NCBI RefSeq assembly: GCF_017355985.1
Contig: NZ_JAFIQU010000009.1
Coordinates: 1 to 64,000, forward strand
Source of the DNA: Arenibaculum pallidiluteum
Lineage (GTDB): Bacteria; Pseudomonadota; Alphaproteobacteria; Azospirillales; Azospirillaceae
Length of the DNA: 64,000 nucleotides
Reading direction: 5' to 3'
Shown here: positions 1 to 8,508 of the stretch, in pieces
Numbering within the stretch: position 1 is the stretch's first letter
How the letters are laid out: every line of letters starts with the position of its first letter
The notes under the pieces: generated by a model
What the model saw: only the letters and a program-made list of their open reading frames with translations
Databases searched by the model: none
What the model was told of the DNA's origin: nothing
Translations under genes and position numbers: made by a program

Positions 1-615
<615 letters not shown>

Positions 616-696
616 CGCTTCTCTGTCCCCGTGGGCCTATGCCGACGTCTCTGTTCCGGTCCGGTCTGTCCTAGGCGACGGGTCCCGTGCGGCGGC

Positions 697-770
697 TGGA
701 GCGGGTGAGGGGAATCGAACCCCCGTCGTGAGCTTGGAAGGCTCCTGCTCTACCATTGAGCTACACCCGC
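697..770 (-). tRNA. tRNA-Gly (anticodon TCC)
   Basis: Read on the minus strand, the sequence folds as a cloverleaf with 7-bp acceptor GCGGGTG/CACCCGC, anticodon loop CTTCCAA (TCC) and T-loop GGTTCGATTCC. Discriminator T and the CCA end are encoded (697-700). It lies 81 bases upstream of tuf on the same strand, so co-transcription with tRNA-Tyr and tuf is likely. Confidence 0.95.
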
Positions 771-856
771 GGACCAAGTGCACGAAACGACGCTCCGCAC
801 CGCTGCCTTTCCCGCTTCGGGTCGGGCGCCGGCCGGGACCGCCGTCGCAGAACTGA

Positions 857-942
857 TGGTGGAGGGGGTTGGATTCGAACCAACGAACGCTGACGCGGGC
901 AGATTTACAGTCTGCTGCCTTTAACCACTCGGCAACCCCTCC
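857..942 (-). tRNA. tRNA-Tyr (anticodon GTA)
   Basis: Class II tRNA with a long variable arm. Minus-strand acceptor GGAGGGG pairs with CCCCTCC, followed by encoded ACCA (857-860). The anticodon loop CTGTAAA reads GTA, and the T-arm GGTTCGAATCC is intact. It sits upstream of tRNA-Gly and tuf and is divergent from the rRNA methyltransferase gene. Confidence 0.95.
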
Positions 943-1069
943 GCCCCGTCCGGGCTGCCCCGGAACGGAGAAGCCGCACTATGAGAATTCCGAACGCGAT
1001 GTCAACGCCAAAAAGCCCGGGCGAAGCCGCTGGCGCGCACGGCCCCGGCCGGGCACATTGGGGCCCGTC

Positions 1070-2059
1070 ATGAGCAGGAACGGACAGCATCGCGGCCCCC
1101 GGCCGAACCGCCCGGCGTCCCCCCAGGCCGCCTCCCGCAATCCGGCCGGGCGCGACGAGCGCCGGCCCGGCCCCCGGCCCGCCGCGCCCGCGCCGCAGGA
1201 GGGGCCGCGCGATCCCCGCGGCGCCGCGGCGCGCGAGGAGCCATCCCGGGATTCGCGCGGCCCGCGCCAGCCGGGCAAGGCCGCCGGGAAGCCGTCGGGC
1301 AAGGGCCCAGCCCGCGCCGCCGGCGGCAACGCGCTGCTCTTCGGCATCCACCCCGTCGCCGCCGCCTGGACGAATCCGGAGCGGCGAATCCGCCGCCTGC
1401 TGGCGACCGAGGCCGCGCTGGAGGCGCTCGCCCCGGCCCTGGCGGAGGCCGCGGCCAAGGGTCTGTCGCGCCCCGCACCGGGCCGCACCGATCGCGCGAC
1501 GCTGGACCGCATGCTGCCCGATGCCGTGCACCAGGGCGCCGTGCTGGACGCGGCCCCCCTGCCCGAGCTCGATCTCGCGGATCTCATTCGCGCCGGCGCC
1601 GCGCGGGAGCGGGACGTGCTGGTGCTGCTCGACCAGGTGACGGACCCGCACAATGTCGGGGCCATCCTGCGCTCGGCCGCGGCCTTCGGGGCGAGCGGCG
1701 TGGTCCTGCCCGACCGCAATGCTCCCGAGGTGACCGGCACGCTCGCCAAGAGCGCTTCCGGCGCGCTCGAAGTGGTGCCGCTGGTTCGGGTCGTGAACCT
1801 GGCGCGCGCGCTGACCGAGCTGCGCGACGGCGGCTACTGGTGCGTCGGACTCGACGAGAGCGGACCCGCGACCCTGGCCGAGACGCGCCTGGACGGCCGT
1901 GTCGCGATCGTGCTCGGCGCCGAGGGCAGCGGCCTGCGCCGCCTGACCATGGAACGCTGCGATGCCGTCGCCCGCCTGCCGACGCGCGGCCCCATCGGCA
2001 GCCTGAACGTGTCCAACGCCGCGGCCGTCGCGCTCTACGAGATCGCGCGCCTGGGATGA
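1070..2059 (+). CDS. rlmB: SPOUT-family 23S rRNA 2'-O-methyltransferase (RlmB/TrmH type)
   Basis: 329 residues. The first ~85 residues are a Pro/Arg/Ala-rich, probably disordered basic extension that could bind RNA. It is followed by the SpoU substrate-binding domain (LFGIHPVAAAW onward) and the C-terminal knotted SAM-binding domain with all three SpoU motifs: NVGAILRSAAAFG, VLGAEGSGLRRL and SLNVSNAAAVALYE. RlmB methylates G2251 of 23S rRNA in E. coli; that exact target here is inference. The ATG at 1070 is preferred because the frame upstream runs through tRNA-Tyr. tRNA-Thr follows on the same strand. Confidence 0.88.
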   Translation: MSRNGQHRGPRPNRPASPQAASRNPAGRDERRPGPRPAAPAPQEGPRDPRGAAAREEPSRDSRGPRQPGKAAGKPSGKGPARAAGGNALLFGIHPVAAAWTNPERRIRRLLATEAALEALAPALAEAAAKGLSRPAPGRTDRATLDRMLPDAVHQGAVLDAAPLPELDLADLIRAGAARERDVLVLLDQVTDPHNVGAILRSAAAFGASGVVLPDRNAPEVTGTLAKSASGALEVVPLVRVVNLARALTELRDGGYWCVGLDESGPATLAETRLDGRVAIVLGAEGSGLRRLTMERCDAVARLPTRGPIGSLNVSNAAAVALYEIARLG

Positions 2060-2138
2060 GGCCGGGGCTCCCCGCCCCGCCCTGCTGCTTGTCGGACCGG
2101 CCGTGGAGCGCTAGTCTCCGCCGCCGTGAGGCCAGGGC

Positions 2139-2214
2139 GCCGGGTTAGCTCAGCTGGTAGAGCACCCGCCTTGTAAGCGGAAGGTCGTCGGTTCGATCCC
2201 GACACCCGGCACCA
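2139..2214 (+). tRNA. tRNA-Thr (anticodon TGT)
   Basis: Cloverleaf with acceptor GCCGGGT/ACCCGGC, D-arm GCTCAGCTGGTAGAGC, anticodon loop CTTGTAA (TGT), T-arm GGTTCGATCCC and encoded ACCA at 2211-2214. A 6-bp hairpin, CCACCA/TGGTGG (2221-2239), follows 6 bases downstream and might end the transcript, but it has no T-run. Confidence 0.95.
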
Positions 2215-2380
2215 GCCCCGCCACCATCCAGCCTGGTGGAACTCGTCCCCACAGTGGGCTGGCTGGGCTCCGGCCGCCGTGACCGTCGGCGGCGCGGCCA
2301 TCTGCCGATCATCCCGTTTGACGCGCCGAAGCGCTTCGCTACCGTCTGTCCGATAAAGGCCGGCGGAGCAGGATCTGGCG

Positions 2381-2806
2381 ATGACGGGTGGAAGCGATGG
2401 ATCCGAATGCGTGGTGACCTTCGATCCCAAGGTCCCATGCCTCACCATGTCGTGGAATGGTTACTTCACGAGCCAGCGGTTCCGCGAGGCCAACGAGCGG
2501 GTGCTAGACGCGGTGCGCCAAGCCGCCGCAACGAAGCTGCTCGGCGACATCACGAACTTCACACTGATCGGGGCGGAGGACCAGCGCTGGCTGACCGAGA
2601 ACTGGATCCCGCGCCTCATCGCGGCGGGTGTCCGGCACGTCGCCCTGGTCCAGCCGGTCTTCTACTTCAACGTGGTTGCCGTGCAGTCCGTCGTCGACAA
2701 GGTCTCCCAGGACCAGCTCCTGGTCCGTATCTTCGACAGCGTCCCGTCGGCGCGGCGCTGGCTGTGGGAGACTGGCGCCGCGGGCGACCTCGCTACCGTG
2801 ACCTAG
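2381..2806 (+). CDS. STAS/SpoIIAA-like hypothetical protein
   Basis: 141 residues, soluble, no signal peptide. The alternating strand/helix pattern (CLTMSWNGYFTS, helix REANERVLDAVRQAA, strand KLLGDITNFTLI, helix, strand HVALVQPV, and a late helix SARRWLWET) resembles the SpoIIAA-like/STAS fold of small uncharacterised proteins in which an aspartate ends the second strand (GDITN). I infer only the fold family, not a function. The start is the first ATG of the frame. No partner gene is evident; the EcfG-type promoter downstream serves the next gene. Confidence 0.6.
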   Translation: MTGGSDGSECVVTFDPKVPCLTMSWNGYFTSQRFREANERVLDAVRQAAATKLLGDITNFTLIGAEDQRWLTENWIPRLIAAGVRHVALVQPVFYFNVVAVQSVVDKVSQDQLLVRIFDSVPSARRWLWETGAAGDLATVT

Positions 2807-2835
2807 CAGCCGCAAGGCCGCGCCAATAAGGCGCG

Positions 2836-2860
2836 GGAACGATCCGCCCGCCTGTGCGTT
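2836..2860 (+). promoter_or_regulatory. EcfG-type general stress promoter
   Basis: GGAAC at 2836-2840, exactly 16 bases, then CGTT at 2857-2860: a full match to the alphaproteobacterial EcfG (SigT) consensus GGAAC-N16/17-CGTT. It lies about 37 bases upstream of the ATG at 2897, which leaves a short leader. No sigma-70 element is needed to explain expression. Confidence 0.7.
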
Positions 2861-2896
2861 CCGGCTCAAACGCAATTTGCGGAAAAGGATAGGGGC

Positions 2897-3490
2897 ATGG
2901 ACCGCCATCAACGCATCGAGGCGCGCGCCTACGAGATCTGGCACCGCGAGGGACGGCCCGAAGGCCGCGACGCGGAGCATTGGCACCAGGCGGTGCGGGA
3001 GATCGAGGAGGAGGACGCGGTGAAGGCGCGGATCTCGGTCCAGGAACCGGTTCAGGAACCCGGCCAGACTGCCCCGGCGCGCGGCCGCGGCCGTGGCCGC
3101 GTTGCCGCCAAGACCGAGGCCGCGGGCGGCACGACCACCCGCGCCACCCGCAAGGCCAAGGGCGTCCTCGTCGAGGTCGCCAGCGGCGTGATCGATACGG
3201 CCGCCAACGCGATCTCGGCGGCGGTCGGCGCGGCCGCCTCGGTGGTCGAGGACGCCGCCAAGCCGAAGCGGGGCCGGCGCAAGGACGCCGCCGGGACGGG
3301 CGCGTCCGCCGGCAGCGCGACCGATACCCCCGCCAAGGGATCCCGCACACCGCGCGCCAAGGCCGGTGCGAAAGACACCAAGCCGTCCGATACGGCTGCC
3401 GCCGGCGGCAAGGGCGCTGGCGCCACGGCGGCGAAAGGCGCGGCAGGCAAGCGCGCGCCGCGCGGCCGCGCCGCCGGCACGGTCCACTGA
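2897..3490 (+). CDS. DUF2934 protein with long Lys/Ala/Arg-rich tail
   Basis: 197 residues in two parts. Residues ~1-45 (RIEARAYEIWHREGRPEGRDAEHWHQAVREI) are a clear DUF2934 domain, a small helical module of unknown function common in alphaproteobacteria. The remainder is low-complexity and rich in Ala, Lys, Arg, Gly and Thr, like histone H1 or eukaryote-like nucleoid proteins, with a more hydrophobic patch around VLVEVASGVIDTAANAISAAVGAAASVVED. A DNA- or envelope-associated stress role is inference. The perfect EcfG-type promoter upstream predicts induction in general stress or stationary phase. Confidence 0.75.
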   Translation: MDRHQRIEARAYEIWHREGRPEGRDAEHWHQAVREIEEEDAVKARISVQEPVQEPGQTAPARGRGRGRVAAKTEAAGGTTTRATRKAKGVLVEVASGVIDTAANAISAAVGAAASVVEDAAKPKRGRRKDAAGTGASAGSATDTPAKGSRTPRAKAGAKDTKPSDTAAAGGKGAGATAAKGAAGKRAPRGRAAGTVH

Positions 3491-3495
3491 GGGCA

Positions 3496-3530
3496 CGGAG
3501 GGCCGGAGCGGGGGCCGCTCCGGCCCTCCG
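3496..3530. terminator. Bidirectional GC hairpin between convergent genes
   Basis: Perfect 16-bp inverted repeat (3496-3511 and 3515-3530) with a GGG loop, between the stop of the DUF2934 gene and the stop of pcaG. There is no T-run on either side, so intrinsic termination may be weak or assisted. Confidence 0.55.
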
Positions 3531-3533
3531 GCG

Positions 3534-4118
3534 TCAGACATCGAAGAAGACCGTCTCCCGCTCGCCCTGCATGTGGATGTCGAAGCGGTAGACGATCCCG
3601 GAATCGCCCTCCTCGCGCTTCGCGATCAGCGTGTCGCGCCGCTCCGCCGGCACGCTGGCGAGGACCGGATCCCCGGCATTCGCCTCGGCCTCGTCGGAGA
3701 AGTAGATCCGCGTATACGCGTGGGTCAGCAACCCGCGCATGAACACGGTCACGGCGACATGCGGCGCCTGGCCGTCGCCGACGGCGCCCGGCTTCACTGT
3801 GTCGAAGAAGTACCGGTTCTGCGGATCCGTGCCGGTGCCGCACCGGCCGAAGCCGCGGAAGGCCGCGTTGGAGGCCCCGCCGGGCGCCGCGTAGCGGCCC
3901 TGCCCGTCGGCCTGCCAGATCTCGATCATCGCGTCGTTGACGGGAGCCCCGGCTCCGTCGAACACCCGCCCGACGATCCGGATGCGCTGTCCCGACACCG
4001 TCTCGTCGGCAACCACGGGCGTCGCGATGCTGGCGAAGTCGTAGCCGTATTGCTGGGGGGTCAGGCCATAGGCGAAGTAGGGGCCGACGGTCTGCGAGGG
4101 GGTCTGCCTGAACGCCAT
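3534..4118 (-). CDS. pcaG: Protocatechuate 3,4-dioxygenase, alpha subunit
   Basis: 194 residues. Structural partner of PcaH in the (alpha-beta-Fe)12 intradiol dioxygenase that opens protocatechuate to 3-carboxy-cis,cis-muconate. It shows the intradiol-dioxygenase beta-sandwich pattern (RIRIVGRVFDGAGAPVNDAMIEIWQADGQGRY, then VAVTVFMRGLLTHAYTRIYF) and the N-terminal FRQTPSQTVGPYFAYGL signature of alpha subunits. As expected for an alpha chain, it lacks the complete His/Tyr iron set found in the beta chain. It starts 4 bases after the pcaH stop and is the last gene of the pcaC-pcaH-pcaG operon. Confidence 0.96.
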   Translation of the reverse strand: MAFRQTPSQTVGPYFAYGLTPQQYGYDFASIATPVVADETVSGQRIRIVGRVFDGAGAPVNDAMIEIWQADGQGRYAAPGGASNAAFRGFGRCGTGTDPQNRYFFDTVKPGAVGDGQAPHVAVTVFMRGLLTHAYTRIYFSDEAEANAGDPVLASVPAERRDTLIAKREEGDSGIVYRFDIHMQGERETVFFDV

Positions 4119-4122
4119 GGCG

Positions 4123-4818
4123 TCACACCTCCATGGGCGTCGCGGACGCGCCGCGGAGCACGATGTCGAAGACGTAGCCGAGCGCGAAGGACGGCTCCGT
4201 CACGTCGATGGAGAATTTCGAGATCAGGCGGCTGCGCGCTGCCTCGGGCGTGCCCTGGAAGATCGGGTCCAGGTCGAGCAGCGGGTCGCCCGGGAAGTAC
4301 ATCTGCGTCACCAGCCGGGTCGCGATGCTCGGCCCCAGGAGGGAGAAATGGATGTGGTTCGGCCGCCAGGCGTTGTGGTGGTTGCCCCAGGGATAGGCGC
4401 CGGGTTTGATGGAGTAGAACCTGTAGCGCCCCTCATCGTCGGTGACGCAGCGCCCCCCTCCGAGGAAGTTGGGGTCGAGCGGCGCGTCGTGCTGGTCGAC
4501 CTTGTGGACGTAGCGGCCCGCGGCGTTGGCTTGCCAGACCTCGACCAGGGTGTTGCGCACAGGCCGGCCCGCCTCGTCCGTCACGCGCCCGGTCACCACG
4601 ATGCGCTCGCCCAGCGGCTCGCCGTTCCTGCGGCCGTTGCGCGTCAGGTCGTTGTCGAGCGCGCCCAGGCTGTCGTGCCCGTAGACAGGCCCGGTGCGCT
4701 CGGACAGCGTGTGCTTCAGGGGGATCAGGGGTCTGGTCGGCCCGCGCAGGACGGTGGACTTGTAGTCGGGATAGACGTAGGGCGGATGGGACGACCAGTC
4801 CCGCGGCGACGTGCTCAT
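4123..4818 (-). CDS. pcaH: Protocatechuate 3,4-dioxygenase, beta subunit
   Basis: 231 residues; the iron-bearing chain. All four Fe(III) ligands expected from the Pseudomonas enzyme are present: Tyr103 (GRYVHK), Tyr142 (GAYPW), His155 and His157 (WRPNHIHFS). The ring-cleavage product enters the beta-ketoadipate pathway. The start overlaps the pcaC stop (ATGA at 4815-4818), so translation is probably coupled. Transcription is expected to be activated by the divergent PcaQ. Confidence 0.97.
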   Translation of the reverse strand: MSTSPRDWSSHPPYVYPDYKSTVLRGPTRPLIPLKHTLSERTGPVYGHDSLGALDNDLTRNGRRNGEPLGERIVVTGRVTDEAGRPVRNTLVEVWQANAAGRYVHKVDQHDAPLDPNFLGGGRCVTDDEGRYRFYSIKPGAYPWGNHHNAWRPNHIHFSLLGPSIATRLVTQMYFPGDPLLDLDPIFQGTPEAARSRLISKFSIDVTEPSFALGYVFDIVLRGASATPMEV

Positions 4819-5225
4819 CGAGCTTCTCCCTTGCGCTCGGCGGCCGCCAGGGCCGCGTAAGTTTCCTTCGCGATGCGGAAGGCGCTGTTGGCGGCCGGCA
4901 CGCCGGCGTAGACGGCGACGTGCAGCAGGGCCTCCTTAACGTCCTCGGCGCTGGCACCGGTGTTCCGGGTGGCGCGCACATGCATGGCGACCTCCTCGTG
5001 GTGCCCGCCCGCGGCGAGCAGCGCGATGGTGATCAGGCTGCGCTCCCGCCGCGTGAGGCCCGGACGGCTCCACACCGATCCCCAGGCGCCTTCGGTGATG
5101 AAGCGCTGGAAATCCGTGTCGAACTCCGTCCGGTTCGCCTCCGCGCGGTCGACATGCGCATCGCCGAGAACGGCGCGCCGCGTCCTCATGCCCTCGGCAT
5201 GCCTCCGGTCGTCGGTATCGGCCAT
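4815..5225 (-). CDS. pcaC: 4-carboxymuconolactone decarboxylase
   Basis: 136 residues, normal for the family. It converts 4-carboxymuconolactone to the enol-lactone of beta-ketoadipate. It belongs to the AhpD/CMD fold, with the typical WSRPGLTRRERSLITIALLAAGGHHEEVAMHV stretch and EVKEALLH-like C-terminal helix. The start at 5225 is chosen because the conserved part begins soon after (DRRHAEGMRTRRAVLGDAHVDRA). It is the first gene of the pcaCHG operon. pcaB and pcaD are not in this window, so the pathway must be completed elsewhere. Confidence 0.93.
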   Translation of the reverse strand: MADTDDRRHAEGMRTRRAVLGDAHVDRAEANRTEFDTDFQRFITEGAWGSVWSRPGLTRRERSLITIALLAAGGHHEEVAMHVRATRNTGASAEDVKEALLHVAVYAGVPAANSAFRIAKETYAALAAAERKGEAR

Positions 5226-5312
5226 GACGCTCCTCCCTGCAAACATTCGGCGTGACGCACTCTTTCTATGCCATCGCATATCGCCATGAAAAATGGTCTT
5301 CTCTGCCGCACG

Positions 5313-5329
5313 CATTACCGCTGGTAATG
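5313..5329. promoter_or_regulatory. Probable PcaQ (LysR) binding box
   Basis: CATTACC-GCT-GGTAATG is a perfect 7-bp inverted repeat containing the T-N11-A core (T5315, A5327) of LysR-type sites. It resembles the ATAACC-N4-GGTTAA site described for rhizobial PcaQ. It lies between the divergent pcaC (start 5225) and pcaQ (start 5367), where one bound regulator could both activate pcaCHG and control its own gene. Confidence 0.75.
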
Positions 5330-5366
5330 AAAACCTCACCCTCCTGTACTTGCGTGGCCGCCATCC

Positions 5367-6284
5367 ATGATCGATGCCCGGATCAAGCAGCGTCACATCC
5401 AGTGCTTCCTCGAGGTCGCGCGCCGGCGCAGCGTCGGAAAGGCGGCCGTCGCGCTCGCGCTCAGCCAGCCGGCGGTGTCGAAGACGCTGAAGGAGCTCGA
5501 GGAGATCCTGGGTGTCTCGCTGATGGATCGAAGCCGCAGCGGCGTGTTCCTCAGCGCCTTCGGCGAGGTCTTCCTCCGGCATGCCGGCGCCAGCATGGCC
5601 GCTCTGCGACAGGGCCTCGACAGCATCGCGCAGGCGCGCGACGGCGCGCAGCGGCCAATCCGCGTCGGCGTCCTGCCGACCGTCGCCTCGCGTCTGGCGC
5701 CGGACGCCGTCCTGCGCTTCAAGAGGGAGGCGCCGGAGACGGTCGTCGGCCTCGTCAGCGGGCCGAACCGCTACCTGATGGACCGGCTGCGCCAGGGCGA
5801 TCTCGACCTGGTGGTCGGCCGGCTGGGGCAGCCCGACGACATGCGCGACGTCGCCTTCGTCCACCTCTACTCAGAGCGGGTTGCGCTGCTGGTGCGGCCG
5901 GGCCATCCCCTGCTCGGGCCGGGGCCGCTCGACCTGACGCGGCTCGCGCGCTACACGGTCGTGCTGCCCGACGCCGACGCCCTGATCCGGCCCGCGGTGG
6001 ACCGGATGCTCGCGGCCCACGGGGTCGCCGTGCTTCCCAACCGCATCGAGACCGTGTCCACGTCCTTCGGACGCGGCATCACCCGGACCAGCGATGCCGT
6101 CTGGATCATCTCGCGCGGGGTCGCCGAACCCGACCTGCGGGAGGGCGTCCTGTCGGAGCTGCCGGTGGACACCACGGACACAAGCGGCCCGGTCGGGCTG
6201 ACCACACGCGCCGACATCGATCCGCCTGCCGCCGTGCGGCTATTCATGACGGCTGTCCGCCAAGCCGCCGCTGCAATGGGTTAG
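5367..6284 (+). CDS. pcaQ: LysR-type activator of the protocatechuate operon
   Basis: 305 residues. The N-terminal winged helix (IKQRHIQCFLEVARRRSVGKAAVALALSQPAVSKTLKELEEILG) is followed by a periplasmic-binding-protein-like effector domain. The HIQCFLEV...S-V-KAA...SQPAVSKTL wording is typical of PcaQ, which responds to pathway intermediates such as beta-carboxy-cis,cis-muconate in rhizobia. Divergent orientation from pcaCHG and the palindrome between them support the assignment. Length is normal. Confidence 0.9.
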   Translation: MIDARIKQRHIQCFLEVARRRSVGKAAVALALSQPAVSKTLKELEEILGVSLMDRSRSGVFLSAFGEVFLRHAGASMAALRQGLDSIAQARDGAQRPIRVGVLPTVASRLAPDAVLRFKREAPETVVGLVSGPNRYLMDRLRQGDLDLVVGRLGQPDDMRDVAFVHLYSERVALLVRPGHPLLGPGPLDLTRLARYTVVLPDADALIRPAVDRMLAAHGVAVLPNRIETVSTSFGRGITRTSDAVWIISRGVAEPDLREGVLSELPVDTTDTSGPVGLTTRADIDPPAAVRLFMTAVRQAAAAMG

Positions 6285-6451
6285 GGCTCCGGGATAAAGC
6301 TGCGGGATAAGGTCGCAGGTGGGCAATCCACCCCGTTCGCGCCGCAAGATTACGGCGATTTCATTTATCGCGCGCGGCGCCGCGCCTCTATGTTCTGGGA
6401 CCGGTACGGCGCCGCGGGGGCAGCCGATGCGGAGGCTCCGACGCACGGCGC

Positions 6452-7021
6452 ATGGACATCTTCGAACTCATCCGCGACTACGGGCAGTTCTTCTACGCCA
6501 TCGTTGCCGTCTGGACCTTCCTCGAGGGCGAGACCGTCGTCCTCGTTGCCGGCGTCGCCGCGCGCGAGGGCATGCTCGACCTGGGCACCCTGATCGCATG
6601 CGCCTGGGGCGGCAGCTTCCTCGGCGACCAGCTCTACTTCTACGTGGGACGCCGCTACGGCCCGGCGCTGCTGCGGCGCTGGCCGCGCATGCAGTGCGGC
6701 GTCGACAAGGCCCTGTCCCTGCTGGACCGCTACAGCACCGGCTTCATCCTGACCTTCCGCTTCGTGTATGGCGTCCGCAACGTCAGCTCCTTCGCCATGG
6801 GAATGAGCAGCATCTCCTGGCGGCGCTTCGCCACGCTAAACTTCGTGGCGGCCGGACTGTGGGCCATCGCCTTCGCGGGCGGCGGCTATCTGGCCGGCGC
6901 CGCGCTGCAGCACGTGCTGGGGCCAATGGCCGAGGGCGTCGGACTGGGGCTGTTGCTCGTGCTCGTCCTGGTGGTCGTGACGGTGAGCGTGGCCAAGCGG
7001 TTCCGCCGCCGGCCGGCCTGA
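6452..7021 (+). CDS. DedA-family (SNARE-associated/VTT) membrane protein
   Basis: 189 residues with about five hydrophobic segments. Visible family motifs are the acidic start of the re-entrant loop (FLEGETVVLVAG), the central GGSFLGDQLYFYVGRRYG, and the basic FRFVYGVRNVSSFAMGMSSISWRRF, which corresponds to the conserved F-x-R-x3-G motif of DedA proteins. DedA members act in lipid-carrier or phospholipid recycling and proton-motive-force homeostasis; the substrate here is unknown. Transcription is convergent with the MocR gene, 25 bases away. Confidence 0.88.
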   Translation: MDIFELIRDYGQFFYAIVAVWTFLEGETVVLVAGVAAREGMLDLGTLIACAWGGSFLGDQLYFYVGRRYGPALLRRWPRMQCGVDKALSLLDRYSTGFILTFRFVYGVRNVSSFAMGMSSISWRRFATLNFVAAGLWAIAFAGGGYLAGAALQHVLGPMAEGVGLGLLLVLVLVVVTVSVAKRFRRRPA

Positions 7022-7046
7022 GCCCGGCGCAGGACCAGGCTGCCCG

Positions 7047-8429
7047 TCACACCACCGCCTCTCCCGATCCGCCCGCCGCGAGAACGCCCCGCAGCACTTC
7101 CAGCGCGCGGCCGAGAGCCTCGACGCTGACAGCCGCCCCAAGGCAGATCCGCACGCCGCTCGCGAGGGCCGGGTCCACGACCGGCGCCTCCGGCGGCGTC
7201 ACGAGCACCCCGGCCGACAGCGCCCGGCGCGCGAACCTTTCCGCCTCCGGCGCCGCCATGGGCAGCCAGACATGATGGCTTGGTCCCTGCCCTTCCGGGA
7301 TCAGTCCCGGAAAAGCTGCGATCGCGAGAGCGGTCCGGCGCGTCGCCTCGGCCCGGATCGCGGCGCCGAGCGTCGCGGCCGTACCGTCGGACAGCCAGGC
7401 CGAGGCCAGCAGGGAGGTAAGAGGGTTGGCCGTCAGCGTCGTCGCGAGGACGCCGCGCACGGCGTCGCCGACAAGGGATTCGGGGCAGGCCAGGAAACCG
7501 ACGCGCAGCCCCGGGCTGAGCGCCTTGGACAGGCTGTTCACGTAAAGGGTCCGCTCGGGCACCAGTTCGGCCAATGTGGGCTCGCCAGCGTCCGAGAGCA
7601 CGGAATAGACGTCGTCCTCGACGATCCAGGCGCCGTGCCGCCGGACCAGCGCCGCGACGTCCCGGCGCCGGCCGGGGCCCATGGTGACGGCCGTCGGGTT
7701 CTGGCGCGTCGGGACGAGGTGTAGGACCCGGGGTTCCGCGGCCGCACGCAGCGCCTTCTCGAGCGCGTCGGGCACCACGCCCTCGGCGTCGAGCGCGACG
7801 CCCTGCAGTCGGTACCCGGCATGGGCGGCGATCGCCCTGATCCCGGGATAGGTCGCTGCCTCGGTCAGGATGGTGCTGCCCGGGCGGCACAGGAGAGCGA
7901 AGGCGACCGAAAGAGCGTGCTGCGCCCCGTTGGTCGCCACCACACGGTCGACGGAGATCCGCAGCCTGTGCCCCGCCAGCCAGCCCGCCAGCGCCTCGCG
8001 GAGCGCCGGGCGCCCAGCGGGGGGAGGATAACCGCCGAACCCCAGGCCGCCGACCCGCCGAGCAAGGCGGGCCAGGGCGTCCGCAAGGGCGGCATCGGTC
8101 AGGACCGGCGGCGGCAGGTTCTGCGACAGGTCGATCGGCGCGTCCGGACCCTGCGCATCTGGCGGCAGCTCGACGAAGGTGCCGCGCCCCTTCGTCCCGC
8201 GGCCGAGGCCCCAGCGCTCCACCGTGGCATAGGCCTTCGTGGCCGTGCCGACGCTGATCCCGAGCGCATGCGCGACCTCGCGATGCGGCGGCAGGCGGCT
8301 CCCCGGGGACAGACGTCCCGCGCGGATGTCCTCCGCCACCGCGCGGGCAAGCCGCTCGGCGATTGATCCTGCGCCCTCCGCCAGCCAGGGCATCCATGGG
8401 GAAGCTTCGCGCACGAACAACCTTGTCAT
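7047..8429 (-). CDS. MocR-type PLP-dependent transcriptional regulator
   Basis: 460 residues. N-terminal GntR winged helix (IAERLARAVAEDIRAGRLSPGSRLPPHREVAHALGISVGTATKAYATVERWG) fused to a fold-I aminotransferase domain with ATNGAQHALS, the VPTRQNPT motif and the PLP-lysine context YVNSLSKALSPGLRVGF. The start at 8429 is chosen because this fits the family's N-terminus; the upstream frame crosses the divergent exporter. Its neighbour is a LysE-type exporter, so it probably senses an amino acid or amine through PLP and controls export. An 11-bp inverted repeat directly before the start is the likely operator. Confidence 0.92.
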   Translation of the reverse strand: MTRLFVREASPWMPWLAEGAGSIAERLARAVAEDIRAGRLSPGSRLPPHREVAHALGISVGTATKAYATVERWGLGRGTKGRGTFVELPPDAQGPDAPIDLSQNLPPPVLTDAALADALARLARRVGGLGFGGYPPPAGRPALREALAGWLAGHRLRISVDRVVATNGAQHALSVAFALLCRPGSTILTEAATYPGIRAIAAHAGYRLQGVALDAEGVVPDALEKALRAAAEPRVLHLVPTRQNPTAVTMGPGRRRDVAALVRRHGAWIVEDDVYSVLSDAGEPTLAELVPERTLYVNSLSKALSPGLRVGFLACPESLVGDAVRGVLATTLTANPLTSLLASAWLSDGTAATLGAAIRAEATRRTALAIAAFPGLIPEGQGPSHHVWLPMAAPEAERFARRALSAGVLVTPPEAPVVDPALASGVRICLGAAVSVEALGRALEVLRGVLAAGGSGEAVV

Positions 8430-8430
8430 A

Positions 8431-8462
8431 GGACACTTCGTAAATTGACTCACGAAGTGTCC
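8431..8462. promoter_or_regulatory. Inverted-repeat operator between MocR and LysE genes
   Basis: GGACACTTCGT (8431-8441) and ACGAAGTGTCC (8452-8462) form a perfect 11-bp inverted repeat around a 10-base AT-rich spacer. The motif abuts the MocR start codon and lies about 46 bases upstream of the LysE-type gene. Its position between divergent genes argues for an operator rather than a terminator. Centre-to-centre spacing of 21 bases puts both half-sites on one DNA face. Confidence 0.75.
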
Positions 8463-8508
8463 CACGTCCAGTCTGGGCGCAGCCAGCGCAACGATCCGCC
8501 GGTGCCCC

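Noticed and set aside
2504..3541. 345-codon minus-strand frame opposite the DUF2934 gene
   Set aside because: Gly/Arg/Ala-rich composition, no start context, and opposite a gene with a recognised domain and promoter.
8431..8462. Inverted repeat as a transcription terminator
   Set aside because: It lies between divergent starts, not after a stop, and has no T-run; an operator fits better.
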